From NCBI RefSeq assembly GCF_018491765.1, contig NZ_JABWCU010000001.1, positions 62,001-126,000 on the forward strand: 64,000 nt of DNA, given 5' to 3'. Position 1 is the first letter of the stretch, and each line of letters begins with the position of its first letter. The notes under the pieces were generated by a model that saw only the letters and a list, made by a program, of their open reading frames with translations, did not search any database and had not been told where the DNA came from. A program made the position numbers and the translations under genes. This stretch comes from Novosphingobium profundi (GTDB lineage Bacteria; Pseudomonadota; Alphaproteobacteria; Sphingomonadales; Sphingomonadaceae). This document shows positions 35,318-47,097 of the stretch, piece after piece.

Positions 35318-35444
35318 GCGTCTGGCGTCCTTGGCGAACTTGCGTTTGTGGCAACAAGGTCTCTTTGCGCAAGGTCCAAGGGGCGCTATCTGCGCACCGG
35401 TGCCGAATCTGCGGCACGCTTTCGTCACGAGGCCTTACGATACG

Positions 35445-35981
35445 ATGACCGAGATCACCCGCGTTCCGCTGCAGCCCGTCAAGAAGGGTTCGCTGTCCAA
35501 GATCTGGGTGGGCGCGCTCGCTCTCGCACTCGCCGGTGCCGGCATTGCCTATGCCGCGATGCCCCCGCAGGTGAAGGTCACCACGCTGACCGCGGGCCAC
35601 GGCGCTTCGCCGACGAGCGAGGACATGGTGCTGATCAACTACAAGGGCACGCTTCCCGACGGCAAGGTCTTCGACGAGGCCAAGCAGGTCCCCATGGCGC
35701 TCGACGGCGTGATTCCGGGCTTCTCCACCGCGCTGCAGAAGATGCAGGCGGGCGGCAAGTACACGGTCAAGATCCCTTCCGAGCTCGCCTATGGCGACAA
35801 GGGCCAGGGCCAGATCGCGCCCAACACCGACCTGACGTTCGAGGTCGAGCTGCTCGACTTCCGCAGCAAGGCCGAGATCGAGCAGCAGCAGCGCATGATG
35901 CAGCAGATGATGCAGATGCAGCAGCAGCAGGGCGCGGCCGGAGCCGCCGGCGCGCCGGCGCCCGCAGGCGCCGCGCAGTAA
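35445..35981 (+). CDS. FKBP-type peptidyl-prolyl isomerase, membrane-anchored
   Basis: 178 residues from ATG (MTEITRVPLQPVKKGS). A single N-terminal helix (about 20-37, WVGALALALAGAGIAYA) places the rest in the periplasm. The FKBP domain (about 55-145) has the active-site features VLINYKGTLPDGKVFDEA, VIPGFSTALQKMQAGGKYTV and PSELAYGDKGQGQIAPNTDL. A Gln/Met-rich tail (EQQQRMMQQMMQMQQQQG) and an Ala/Pro end follow. It assists folding of exported proteins and is followed 19 bases later by a second FKBP gene. Confidence 0.93.
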   Translation: MTEITRVPLQPVKKGSLSKIWVGALALALAGAGIAYAAMPPQVKVTTLTAGHGASPTSEDMVLINYKGTLPDGKVFDEAKQVPMALDGVIPGFSTALQKMQAGGKYTVKIPSELAYGDKGQGQIAPNTDLTFEVELLDFRSKAEIEQQQRMMQQMMQMQQQQGAAGAAGAPAPAGAAQ

Positions 35982-36000
35982 GCGCGCCGGGGCCCTGGGC

Positions 36001-36537
36001 ATGATCCGCAAGCCGTTTACCGCCGCGCTCCTCGCGGCGGTGGCCCTGTCTTCGGCCTCGCCGCTCCTCGCGCAGGACAAGTCGGCGGCCCCCGCACCCG
36101 AGGCGGCGAGCCCCAAGGTCAAGGTCGAGACGCTCAAGGACGGGGAGGGCGAAACTGTTCCCCCCGGCTCCTTCGTGCTCGTCACCTACAAGGGTATGCT
36201 CACCGACGGCACCCAGTTCGACGCCGCCGAGCGCATGCCGCTCGACCTCTCGAACGTGGTGCCCGGCTTCGCGCAAGGGCTTGTCCAGATGAAGCGCGGC
36301 GGGCACTACCGCCTGACGATCCCGCCCGAACTGGGCTACGGGGCCGAAGCGAGCGGACCGATTCCGGCCAATTCGACCCTCGTCTTCGACATCGAGCTGA
36401 TCGACTACAAGACGCCCGAGGAAATCGCGCAGATGATGGCCGCGATCCAGGCCGAGCAGGAGCGCGCCGCCAAGGCCCGCATCGACGCCGCGCAGGGCGG
36501 CGGCGCCGATCCCGAGCCGGACCCGAAACAGCAATAA
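36001..36537 (+). CDS. FKBP-type peptidyl-prolyl isomerase, exported
   Basis: 178 residues, by coincidence or duplication the same length as the protein before it. A signal peptide ([25 protein letters not shown]) is followed by one FKBP domain ([57 protein letters not shown], then FDIELIDYK). The C terminus is charged and helical. Together with its neighbour it forms a periplasmic isomerase pair in one operon. Confidence 0.93.
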   Translation: MIRKPFTAALLAAVALSSASPLLAQDKSAAPAPEAASPKVKVETLKDGEGETVPPGSFVLVTYKGMLTDGTQFDAAERMPLDLSNVVPGFAQGLVQMKRGGHYRLTIPPELGYGAEASGPIPANSTLVFDIELIDYKTPEEIAQMMAAIQAEQERAAKARIDAAQGGGADPEPDPKQQ

Positions 36538-36689
36538 GTCGGCGCGCGCGTGGCCGACGGGGTCGCCCCCGCTTGAAGCCCGCCGCCGCCGATGCTAGCG
36601 GCTGTCATCACGAGCGCCGCCGCTTGCGTGCGCGCACGATCCCGTGTGCGCCGCAGCCGGGCTGTCAGGACAACACAAGAAGGAACGCC

Positions 36690-36992
36690 ATGTCGGTCGA
36701 TACCGCAACCGTTGCGAAGATCGCTAGCCTCGCGCGCATCAAGGTGAGCGAGGGGGAACTCGAGGCGATGGTGCCCGAACTGAACGGGATTCTCGCCTGG
36801 GTGGAGCAACTCGGCGAAGTCGATACCTCGAATGTCGAGCCGATGACCGCGGTCATCCCCAATACGCTGCGCCTGCGCGACGACGTGGTCGATGCCGACC
36901 CGCTGACCGGCGGTGGCAAGCGCGAGGCGGTTCTCGCCAACGCGCCGGTGGCCGAGCACGGCTTCTACGGCGTGCCCAAGGTGATCGAGTAA
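36690..36992 (+). CDS. gatC: Aspartyl/glutamyl-tRNA amidotransferase subunit C
   Basis: 100 residues with an AGAAGGAA ribosome site. GatC features: [20 protein letters not shown] and [20 protein letters not shown], ending in FYGVPKVIE. GatC stabilises GatA and links it to GatB. It is the first gene of gatCAB, which converts Glu-tRNA-Gln (and Asp-tRNA-Asn) to the amidated forms. Confidence 0.97.
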   Translation: MSVDTATVAKIASLARIKVSEGELEAMVPELNGILAWVEQLGEVDTSNVEPMTAVIPNTLRLRDDVVDADPLTGGGKREAVLANAPVAEHGFYGVPKVIE

Positions 36993-37017
36993 GGCGCAGG
37001 CGGAAAAGAGAAGAACC

Positions 37018-38502
37018 ATGACCGAACTTACCGAACTGGGCGTTGCCCGGATCCGCGACGGCGTCAAAGCCGGTGACTTTACCGCGCTCGAAGTGGCCGA
37101 GGCGTTCAACGCCAATGTCGCCGCAGCGCAAGAGGCGTTGAACGCCTTCATCGTCGCCACGCCCGAAAAGGCGATCGAAGCGGCCAAGGCCACCGACGCC
37201 AAGCGCGCTGCGGGTGAAGAGCTGGGCAAGATGGGCGGCGTGCCGATCGGCATGAAGGACCTCTTTGCGACCTTCGACGTGCAGACGACGGCGGCCAGCC
37301 ACATCCTCGAAGGCTTCAGGCCGCAGTACGAATCGACCGTTTCGCAGAATCTGTGGAACGCGGGCGCGGGGATGCTGGGCAAGCTCAACCTCGACCAGTT
37401 CGCGATGGGCTCGTCGAACGAGACGAGCTACTTCGGCAACGTGATTTCGCCCTGGCGCAAGGCAGGTTCGAACGCGCCGCTGGCACCGGGCGGCTCCTCG
37501 GGCGGCTCCTCGGCCGCGATCGCCGCGCGCCTGTGCCCCGCCGCGACCGGCACCGACACCGGCGGCTCGATCCGCCAGCCGGCCGCCTTCACCGGCACCA
37601 CCGGCATCAAGCCGACCTACGGGCGCTGCTCGCGCTGGGGCGTCGTGGCCTTTGCCAGCTCGCTCGACCAGGCGGGCCCGATGGCCAAGGACACGCGCGA
37701 CTGCGCGATCATGCTGGAAGCCATGGCCGGCTTCGACCCCAAGGACGCGACCAGCCTCGATCTGCCCGTGCCCAATTGGGAAGCGCTGCTCTCGGCCGAT
37801 CTTTCGGGCAAGACCGTGGGCATCCCGCGCGAGTACCGCATGGATGGCATGGACGCCGAGATCGTGGCGCTGTGGGACCAGGGCGTGGCCTGGCTCAAGG
37901 ACGCGGGCGCGAAGGTGGTCGACATCTCGCTGCCGCACACCAAGTACGCGCTGCCGACCTACTACATCATCGCCCCCGCCGAGGCGTCCTCGAACCTCGC
38001 GCGCTACGACGGCGTGCGCTATGGCCTGCGCGACCTGCCCGAGGGTGCCAACCTTCAGGACATGTACGCCGCGACCCGCGCCGCCGGGTTCGGCCCCGAG
38101 GTGAAGCGCCGCATCCTGATCGGCACCTACGTGCTTTCGGCCGGTTTCTACGACGCCTACTACACGCAGGCGCAGAAGGTCCGCACGCTGATCAGCCAGG
38201 ACTTTGCCAAGGCCTTCGAACAGTGCGACGTGATCCTCGCCCCGACCACGCCGACCGCGGCCTTCGCGCTCGGCGAAAACGTCGACGATCCGCTGTCGAT
38301 GTACCTCAACGACGTGTTCTCGGTCCCCGCTTCGCTGGCGGGCCTTCCTGCCATGTCGGTGCCCGCAGGACTCTCGAAGGACGGGTTGCCGCTGGGCCTT
38401 CAGATCATCGGCAAGGCCTTCGACGAACAGGGCGTCCTCAACGCCGGCCTCGCGCTCGAACAGCGCGCCCAGTTTACGGCCAAGCCGGAGAAGTGGTGGT
38501 AA
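37018..38502 (+). CDS. gatA: Aspartyl/glutamyl-tRNA amidotransferase subunit A
   Basis: 494 residues of the amidase-signature family. The Ser-cis-Ser-Lys triad is visible as Lys80 ([10 protein letters not shown]), the [10 protein letters not shown] loop (158-167) and the nucleophile Ser in [11 protein letters not shown] (about 179-189). GatA releases ammonia from glutamine and channels it to GatB. It lies 25 bases after gatC and one base before gatB. Confidence 0.98.
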   Translation: MTELTELGVARIRDGVKAGDFTALEVAEAFNANVAAAQEALNAFIVATPEKAIEAAKATDAKRAAGEELGKMGGVPIGMKDLFATFDVQTTAASHILEGFRPQYESTVSQNLWNAGAGMLGKLNLDQFAMGSSNETSYFGNVISPWRKAGSNAPLAPGGSSGGSSAAIAARLCPAATGTDTGGSIRQPAAFTGTTGIKPTYGRCSRWGVVAFASSLDQAGPMAKDTRDCAIMLEAMAGFDPKDATSLDLPVPNWEALLSADLSGKTVGIPREYRMDGMDAEIVALWDQGVAWLKDAGAKVVDISLPHTKYALPTYYIIAPAEASSNLARYDGVRYGLRDLPEGANLQDMYAATRAAGFGPEVKRRILIGTYVLSAGFYDAYYTQAQKVRTLISQDFAKAFEQCDVILAPTTPTAAFALGENVDDPLSMYLNDVFSVPASLAGLPAMSVPAGLSKDGLPLGLQIIGKAFDEQGVLNAGLALEQRAQFTAKPEKWW

Positions 38503-38503
38503 T

Positions 38504-40000
38504 ATGAGCAACTATCGCATTCAGGGTGCAACGGGCGAGTGGGAGGTCGTGATCGGCCTCGAAGTCCATGCGCAGGTCACCTCGCAGGCCAAGCTCTTCT
38601 CGGGCGCGGCGACGGCGTTCGGCGCCGAGCCCAACACGCAGGTCGCGCTGATCGACGCGGCGATGCCCGGCATGCTGCCCGTGCCCAACAAGGAGTGCAT
38701 TCGCCAGGCGGTGCGCACCGGCATGGCGATCAATGCGCAGATCAACAAGTACTCGCGCTTCGACCGCAAGAACTACTTCTACGCCGACCTTCCGCAGGGC
38801 TACCAGATCAGCCAGCTTTACCACCCGATCGTGGGTGAGGGATCGCTGACGATCGAGGCCGACGCCAAGGCGGGCATCCCCGAAGACAAGGTCATCGGCA
38901 TCGAGCGCATCCACGTCGAGCAGGACGCGGGCAAGCTGATGCACGACCAGCACCCGACGATGTCCTACGTGGACCTCAACCGCGTGGGCGTGGCGCTGAT
39001 GGAGATCGTCAGCCGCCCCGACATGACTTCGCCCGCCGAGGCGGGTGCGTACCTGTCCAAGCTGCGCACGATCCTGCGCTACGTCGGCTCATGCGATGGC
39101 AACATGGACCAGGGCTCGATGCGCGCGGACGTCAACGTCTCGGTGCGCAAGGCGGGCGAACCGCTCGGCACGCGCACGGAGACCAAGAACGTCAACTCGG
39201 TGCGCTTCGTCATGCAGGCGATCGAGCACGAGGCGATGCGCCAGGTCGACGTGCTCGAATCGGGTGGCCAGATCGTCCAGGAAACCCGCCTGTTCGATCC
39301 GAACTCGGGCACCACGCGTTCGATGCGTTCGAAGGAAGATGCGCACGATTACCGCTACTTCCCCGATCCCGACCTGCTGCCGCTGATCCTGGAAGATGAC
39401 TTCCTTGAAGATTGCCGTGCTTCGCTGCCCGAGCTGCCCGATGCGAAGAAGGCGCGCTACGAGAACGAGCTGGGTCTTTCGGCCTACAACGCCTCCGTGC
39501 TGACCGCCGATGTCGACACCGCGCGCTGGTTCGAGCGTCTTCTGGCCGAAACCGCCAAGGCTTCGGGCAAGGCCCCTGCCGAGGTGTCCAAGCAGGCGGC
39601 CAACTGGCTGATCTCGGAACTGTTCGGCGCGCTCAACAAGCTGGGCACCAGCCTCGAGGAATCGCCCGTCACCCCCGAGAAGGGCGGCGACCTGCTCGCG
39701 CTCATCGCCAAGGGCACGATCTCGGGCTCGGCCGCCAAGCAGGTGCTCGAGATCATGCTCGAGACCGGCGATGACGCCGAGACCATCGTCGAGCGCGAAG
39801 GCCTCAAGCAGGAATCGGACACCGGCGCGATCGAGGCCGAGGTCGACAAGATCCTGGCGGCGAACGAGGACAAGGTCGCCCAGTACAAGGACGGCAAGGT
39901 CGCCCTGTTCGGCTTCTTCGTCGGCCAGACGATGAAGGCCATGAAGGGCAAGGGCAACCCGCAGGTGGTCAACGAGATCCTCAAGACCAAGCTGGGCTGA
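38504..40000 (+). CDS. gatB: Aspartyl/glutamyl-tRNA amidotransferase subunit B
   Basis: 498 residues. The GatB signature [20 protein letters not shown] opens the kinase-like domain; [29 protein letters not shown] and KNVNSVRFV follow. The C-terminal YqeY-like helical domain (from about residue 350) binds tRNA and ends [18 protein letters not shown]. It phosphorylates and transamidates the mischarged tRNA. The start codon is one base after the gatA stop. Confidence 0.98.
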   Translation: MSNYRIQGATGEWEVVIGLEVHAQVTSQAKLFSGAATAFGAEPNTQVALIDAAMPGMLPVPNKECIRQAVRTGMAINAQINKYSRFDRKNYFYADLPQGYQISQLYHPIVGEGSLTIEADAKAGIPEDKVIGIERIHVEQDAGKLMHDQHPTMSYVDLNRVGVALMEIVSRPDMTSPAEAGAYLSKLRTILRYVGSCDGNMDQGSMRADVNVSVRKAGEPLGTRTETKNVNSVRFVMQAIEHEAMRQVDVLESGGQIVQETRLFDPNSGTTRSMRSKEDAHDYRYFPDPDLLPLILEDDFLEDCRASLPELPDAKKARYENELGLSAYNASVLTADVDTARWFERLLAETAKASGKAPAEVSKQAANWLISELFGALNKLGTSLEESPVTPEKGGDLLALIAKGTISGSAAKQVLEIMLETGDDAETIVEREGLKQESDTGAIEAEVDKILAANEDKVAQYKDGKVALFGFFVGQTMKAMKGKGNPQVVNEILKTKLG

Positions 40001-40039
40001 GCCGGGCGGGGCCGGAGAGGCCCCTCCCACAACGAGAAG

Positions 40040-40086
40040 GCGGGCGGAGCGATGCGTGGGGCATCGCTCCGCCCGCAGTCGTTTCC
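40040..40086 (+). terminator. Terminator after gatCAB
   Basis: A perfect 16-bp stem (40040-40055 with 40061-40076) with a five-base loop is followed by CGTTTCC. It lies 40 bases after gatB. A second smaller dyad (TTCCGGGC at 40083 with GCCCGGAA at 40106) overlaps its right flank and may serve the convergent barrel gene. Confidence 0.85.
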
Positions 40087-40138
40087 GGGCCGAAGGGGGT
40101 CACGAGCCCGGAACCGGTCTTTGCCGGAAGCCGGGTCT

Positions 40139-40831
40139 TCAGAAGGCGTAGCTCAGCGAGACCTGGAGGATGGGGTAGACGCGGTAGTCGCCGATATCGT
40201 CCTCGATGTCGCGTTCCTCGTTGGCGAGGTCCTGCGCGAAATCGGGGTCCTGCATGGCGATGCCGGTGCCGGTGAGGTCGTTGACGCGGGGACGGCCCAT
40301 GAACATCGCGCCCAGTTCGGCGCCGAACTTGAGGCCGCGCGTGGCGTTGGCGGCGTAGCCGATGGTGAGCGTGGGGGCGACGTCGTTCGCCTCGACCTTG
40401 CCGGTCAGCGTGCCGATTTCGGCGCCGGTGTAGTCCTGCCCACCGATCGAGACGACATCGCCGTCCGCGGCCTTGCCCCGCAAGTCGATCTTGTTGCCGC
40501 TCAAGCGCACGCCGCCCGAAATGCGAAAGCCGTTCCGGAACGGGTGGAGATCGGCCATCAGGCCATAGGAATTGAGGTCGAGGTGGCCGTGGTAGCGGAT
40601 ATCATCGCCGTCGACGCCGTGGCTCGCGGCCATCCAGGTGGCGTTGGCGCGCAGCGACAGCACCGGGCTCGCACGCCAGGTAACTTCGGGGCCGATGCCC
40701 AGCGTGCCGCCGGTCACGCCAAGGCTGACGCTGGTGTCGGCCGGGGCATCGACGGCCTTCGCGAAAGCAGGGGTGGCAGCCAGCGCCGAACTGGCGGCGC
40801 ACAGGGCGTAGAGCCCGTGGATCGTTCGCAA
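40139..40831 (-). CDS. Outer-membrane beta-barrel protein
   Basis: 230 residues. A signal peptide (GLYALCAASSALAATPAFA) precedes alternating strands (GVTGGTLGIGPEVTWRASPV, LSLRANATWMAASHG, GFRISGGVRLSGNK, GLKFGAELGAMFMG) and the terminal Phe of ILQVSLSYAF. This is the AcfD/OmpW-like small-barrel style common in proteobacteria; the ligand is unknown. It has no close operon partner; the small gene upstream starts 128 bases away. Confidence 0.87.
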   Translation of the reverse strand: MRTIHGLYALCAASSALAATPAFAKAVDAPADTSVSLGVTGGTLGIGPEVTWRASPVLSLRANATWMAASHGVDGDDIRYHGHLDLNSYGLMADLHPFRNGFRISGGVRLSGNKIDLRGKAADGDVVSIGGQDYTGAEIGTLTGKVEANDVAPTLTIGYAANATRGLKFGAELGAMFMGRPRVNDLTGTGIAMQDPDFAQDLANEERDIEDDIGDYRVYPILQVSLSYAF

Positions 40832-40959
40832 GAGAGATTCCTTGGCGAGACGCGCGCGAGAGGTCCCGCGCGCGTCGATGGATGGTGTCTCATTCTAGGA
40901 ACGTGGTCCCGTCGCTTGGGCGATTCGGCCGGCTTTTTTGCGCCGACTGCGCGCGGGGT

Positions 40960-41259
40960 TCAGGCGACGCGCGTGCCGGAAAGCTCCATCGAGCCGAAGA
41001 ACCCGGCCTTGATCTTGCCGCTCAGGGTGTCGCCGTCGATCGTGGCGGTGCAGTCGAGCTCGATCTTCATCGGGCTCGTCATCGTCATCGTCCAGCGCAG
41101 CGTATTGCCCACGATCGTGCCGTTCTCGAGCGGCATCGAGCCGAGATCCCCGGTGATCGTGCCGGTGAAGCGATCGCCTTCGGGGACCACGCTGAGCACG
41201 CCCTTCTGGGTGCCGATCGGGGTCTTGGTGATGCAGTCGTAGCGTCCTTCGAGCGCCAT
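40960..41259 (-). CDS. Small beta-rich protein of unknown function
   Basis: 99 residues, without signal peptide or membrane segment. It is made of short repeating beta-hairpin units with G-x-ITGDLGSMPL and KIKAGFFGSMELSGT patterns, in which a GxxT/I-(T/K)GDLGSM-like phrase occurs twice, suggesting a small barrel or lipocalin-like sandwich. I do not recognise the family. It lies 22 bases downstream of the M16 protease gene in the same direction and probably shares its transcript. Confidence 0.7.
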   Translation of the reverse strand: MALEGRYDCITKTPIGTQKGVLSVVPEGDRFTGTITGDLGSMPLENGTIVGNTLRWTMTMTSPMKIELDCTATIDGDTLSGKIKAGFFGSMELSGTRVA

Positions 41260-41281
41260 CTTGGTATCTCTCCTGGTTGTC

Positions 41282-44194
41282 TTATTGGTCGTCGGCGGTC
41301 GACACCGTCGGTGCGGGCACGACCTCGACGGGAAGGCCGAGGCCCTGCAGTTGGCTTTCGACGACCTTGCGGTCGCCGACCACGACGAACGTCACCTCGC
41401 CCGGTTGCAGGTAGGTGTCCGAGGCCTTGTCGATCGCCTTGGCGTCGATCGCGCGATAGGTCGCGGCGAGCGTCTCATAATAGTTTTCCGGGCGGCCGAG
41501 CTGCGCGTTGCGGCGGATGCCATCGGCGACCGCGGCGTTGGTCTCGAAGGCGTTGGGGAGCGAGCGGATCGCGCCCTCGGTCACGCGCTGGAGCTCCTCG
41601 GGGGTGACCGGGGCCGTGGCGGGCAGCGCGGCCATGTCGGCGAGGATCGCCTTGATCGAATCGCCGGTGCGGTCGGCCTGTACCGGTGCGCGCACGACGA
41701 GCGCGCGCGGCCCCTCGTTGCGAGTCACCCGGCTGTAGACGCCGTAGCTCCAGCCCTTCTTCTCGCGGATGTCGGCGTTGAGGCGCGAGAGGAAGCCGCC
41801 GCCCATGACCTCGTTGGCCAGGTCGAGCGCCTCGGTTCCTTGCGTGGTGCCCGACATCGGCAGCACGTGCCCGGCCATGATAACCGACTGGGGCGAATTG
41901 GGGCGGTCGACGAGCAGGATGCGGGCCTTTGCGGCGGGCAGCGTGGTGGCCATCGCCTTGGCCTTGGCGGGAGCCGGGGTGGCGGGGGCCTTCCACTGCC
42001 CGAAGGCGCGTTCGAGCATGGGCTTGAGCTCACCCATCGTCACGTCGCCCACCACGGTGATGCGCGCGAGATCGGGGCGCAGCCACTTGTCGTGCGCGGC
42101 CTTGAGGTCGGCCGGGGTGAGCGCGGCGAGCGAGGCCTCGGTGCCAAGGCCATCCTGCGGCTGGGCATAAGGATGTTGGCCGTAGAGCGCGCTGTCGAGC
42201 GTGCGCTGCGCGAGTGCGTTGGGCGAGGACAGCGCCTGTGCGAGCTGGGCTTGCTGCCCTGCTTTCTCGCGCGCGACGTCCTCGGGTCGGAAGGCGGGGT
42301 GGAGCAGGAGCTGGCTCAGCAGGTCGAGCGAAGGCGCAAGGTTGTCGCTGAGCGCGGAGAGCGAGATCGTGCTGGTGTCGGTCGAGGCGCCGGTCTCGAT
42401 CCGCGCGCCAATGCGCTCCTGCGCCTCGGCGACGCCGGTCGCATCGAGGTGGTCGGTGCCTTGCTCGAGCATGTCGAGCATGAGCGCCTGCGTACCCGGG
42501 GTGTCGAGCGTGTCGGCGGCGATCCCCGCGTCGAAGTCGATCGCGAGTTCGAGCTTGGGCACCGCGGTGCGCCGCGCGAGCGTGACGGGGATGCCGTTCG
42601 AGAGCGTCGCGTGCTCGATCGCGGGGAGCTTGAGGTCGCCGATCGCGCCGAGCTGGGGGGCGGACCGCTGGGGGGCGGGCGGCAGCGCGGGGGCGGGCCG
42701 CTTGGCGTCGGGCGCAGGGGCCGGCGTCGTTGCCTCGTCGCCCCAGCCGCCCATCTTCGCGCCGTCGTCGACGCGCGTGCCGGGCACGATGGCGAGCTTG
42801 TAGACCGGGCGCGAGAGCCATTTGACCATCGCCGCGCGCACCTTCTCAGGGGTCAGCGCGGCGATCGCCTCGAGCCGCTTCTTGTAGAAGGCGGGGTCGT
42901 TCGAATAAGCCTCGCCCTCGGCGAGGGTGACACCTTTGCCGCCGAAACCGCCGACTTCCTCGAGGCCGCCGATCTCGCTCGACAAGGTGGAAACGACCGC
43001 GCGCTCGAGTTCGTCCGCGCTTGGGCCTTCCTTGAGGTACTTGGCGAGCACGGCGTCGAAGGCGGCCTCGGCCTTGTCGCGCGCGACGCCCGGCTTCACC
43101 ATCATCGCCATCGAGAGCATGCTGAGCTGCTGGTAGGGCTCGTCCGAGGCGGTGACGCCCACAGCCAGCTCCTGCCCGCGCACCAGCGCGTTGTCGAGCC
43201 GCGAGGAGGCAAGGCCGCCCAGGATGTGCATGCCGATCTCGAGCGCGGGGGTCTCGGGATCGTTGAGCCCGGGGCCGGTCCAGGCGCGGGTGAGGCGTAG
43301 CACCGGCACCTGGTCGGGCATGTCGCGCGAGGCGGACTTGGCGAGCGTCACCGGCCCGGCCTTGGCCTCGGGGATCGGGGCGACTTCGGGCCCGCGCGGG
43401 ATCGCGCCGAACCACTTCTCGACCATCGGCCGGGCGGTCTTGGCGTCGATGTCGCCGGTCAGCACCAGCACCACGTTGTTGGGGCCGTAATGGTCGGTGA
43501 ACCAGGTGCGCACGTCGGTGAGCGAGGCCGCGTCGAGATCCGCCATCGAGCCGATCGTGGTGTGGCGATAGGGGTGGCCGACCGGGAGCAGGCCTTCGGA
43601 AAGTGCGTAGCGGGTGAGGCCGTAAGGCTGGTTGTCGCCCTGGCGCTTCTCGTTCTGGACGACGCCGCGCTGCTGGTCGAGCTTGTCCTGGGTGACGGCC
43701 GACAGCAGCCAGCCCATGCGGTCGCTCTCCATGAACAGCGCCAGGTTCAGCGCGCCGGTGGGCACCGTCTCGACGTAATTGGTGCGATCGTACCAGGTCG
43801 AGCCGTTCGAGGGCGTGGAACCGGCTGCCTCGAGCGGGATGTCGAAGTTGGGCACATTGGCCGAACCGCCGAAGAAGAGGTGCTCGTAGAGGTGGGCAAA
43901 GCCGGTGTGGCCGCGCGGTTCGTTCTTTGAGCCGACCTTGTAGTAGAGCGTCACGCCCACGATCGGCGCCTTGCGGTCGGTGTGGACGATCGTGGTGAGC
44001 CCGTTGGCGAGCTGGAAGGTCTCGTAGGGGATGTCCACCTTGGCGACGAGCTGCGCCGGCGTCGCGGCCGGGGTGGGCGAAGGCGCGGCCGTGGCGGCGG
44101 GCTTGTCCTGTGCGTGGACGGCGAGCGGTCCGGCAGTGGAGACGAGGAGGGCGGCGGCGAGAGCGGCAAGGCTCGAACGGGTTCCGATACGCAT
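41282..44194 (-). CDS. M16 family zinc protease, two-unit (pitrilysin/PqqL type)
   Basis: 970 residues from ATG with a signal peptide (SSLAALAAALLVSTAGPLAVHAQ). The first M16 unit has the inverted zinc motif HLYEH (His101, Glu104, His105) in HTGFAHLYEHLFFGG. The second unit (from about residue 500) lacks HxxEH, as in the inactive half of pitrilysins. A Pro/Ala-rich linker (about 475-500) joins the halves. Periplasmic enzymes of this kind degrade peptides, sometimes imported ferric-protein fragments. It is divergent from clpB across a 205-base region. Confidence 0.93.
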   Translation of the reverse strand: MRIGTRSSLAALAAALLVSTAGPLAVHAQDKPAATAAPSPTPAATPAQLVAKVDIPYETFQLANGLTTIVHTDRKAPIVGVTLYYKVGSKNEPRGHTGFAHLYEHLFFGGSANVPNFDIPLEAAGSTPSNGSTWYDRTNYVETVPTGALNLALFMESDRMGWLLSAVTQDKLDQQRGVVQNEKRQGDNQPYGLTRYALSEGLLPVGHPYRHTTIGSMADLDAASLTDVRTWFTDHYGPNNVVLVLTGDIDAKTARPMVEKWFGAIPRGPEVAPIPEAKAGPVTLAKSASRDMPDQVPVLRLTRAWTGPGLNDPETPALEIGMHILGGLASSRLDNALVRGQELAVGVTASDEPYQQLSMLSMAMMVKPGVARDKAEAAFDAVLAKYLKEGPSADELERAVVSTLSSEIGGLEEVGGFGGKGVTLAEGEAYSNDPAFYKKRLEAIAALTPEKVRAAMVKWLSRPVYKLAIVPGTRVDDGAKMGGWGDEATTPAPAPDAKRPAPALPPAPQRSAPQLGAIGDLKLPAIEHATLSNGIPVTLARRTAVPKLELAIDFDAGIAADTLDTPGTQALMLDMLEQGTDHLDATGVAEAQERIGARIETGASTDTSTISLSALSDNLAPSLDLLSQLLLHPAFRPEDVAREKAGQQAQLAQALSSPNALAQRTLDSALYGQHPYAQPQDGLGTEASLAALTPADLKAAHDKWLRPDLARITVVGDVTMGELKPMLERAFGQWKAPATPAPAKAKAMATTLPAAKARILLVDRPNSPQSVIMAGHVLPMSGTTQGTEALDLANEVMGGGFLSRLNADIREKKGWSYGVYSRVTRNEGPRALVVRAPVQADRTGDSIKAILADMAALPATAPVTPEELQRVTEGAIRSLPNAFETNAAVADGIRRNAQLGRPENYYETLAATYRAIDAKAIDKASDTYLQPGEVTFVVVGDRKVVESQLQGLGLPVEVVPAPTVSTADDQ

Positions 44195-44344
44195 GGGCTC
44201 TTGTCTAGCACGCCCGATCGACTTGACCAGCGCTTCGTGCATCGTCGGGGCTTCGCGGAAATTCGGACAGGGGCTTGATCGAGGGCAATTGAATCGCGGC
44301 GAAAAGCGCCCAGATATGGCTCGGGAAAATCTTGGCGGGCACCC

Positions 44345-44375
44345 CTTGTGTTGCAAATATGCAACACTATATCCG
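44345..44375 (+). promoter_or_regulatory. Probable RpoH (sigma-32) promoter of clpB with spacer dyad
   Basis: CTTG (44345-44348) is followed, 17 bases after TTG, by ACTATATCCG (44366-44375). As I recall the alphaproteobacterial RpoH pattern, it is TTG-N17/18-CYTATNTNNG, and this site differs at one position. The spacer holds a perfect dyad GTTGCA-AATA-TGCAAC (44350-44365). An AGGAGG ribosome site lies at about 44385-44390 before the clpB start. Confidence 0.6.
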
Positions 44376-44399
44376 GGGGTATCAGGAGGCACATTACCC

Positions 44400-46979
<2,580 letters not shown>

Positions 46980-47012
46980 CGGCATCCCGCCCGCACGGGT
47001 GGGAAAGGCGCG

Positions 47013-47048
47013 AAAAAAAGGGCCCCGGGATCGCTCCCGGGGCCCTTT
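47013..47048. terminator. Bidirectional terminator between clpB and a TonB receptor
   Basis: An 11-bp perfect stem GGGCCCCGGGA / TCCCGGGGCCC with a TCGC tetraloop is flanked by AAAAAAA on the left and TTT on the right. It can stop both convergent transcripts. Confidence 0.88.
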
Positions 47049-47097
47049 CCCGTACCGTTCAAGGGACTTGGCGGTACGTGTCGCCGCGTGGCGGCGA

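Noticed and set aside
44341..44399. CIRCE-type HrcA operator before clpB
   Set aside because: The CIRCE element has TTAGCACTC-N9-GAGTGCTAA. The dyad here is GTTGCA-N4-TGCAAC, so it does not match.
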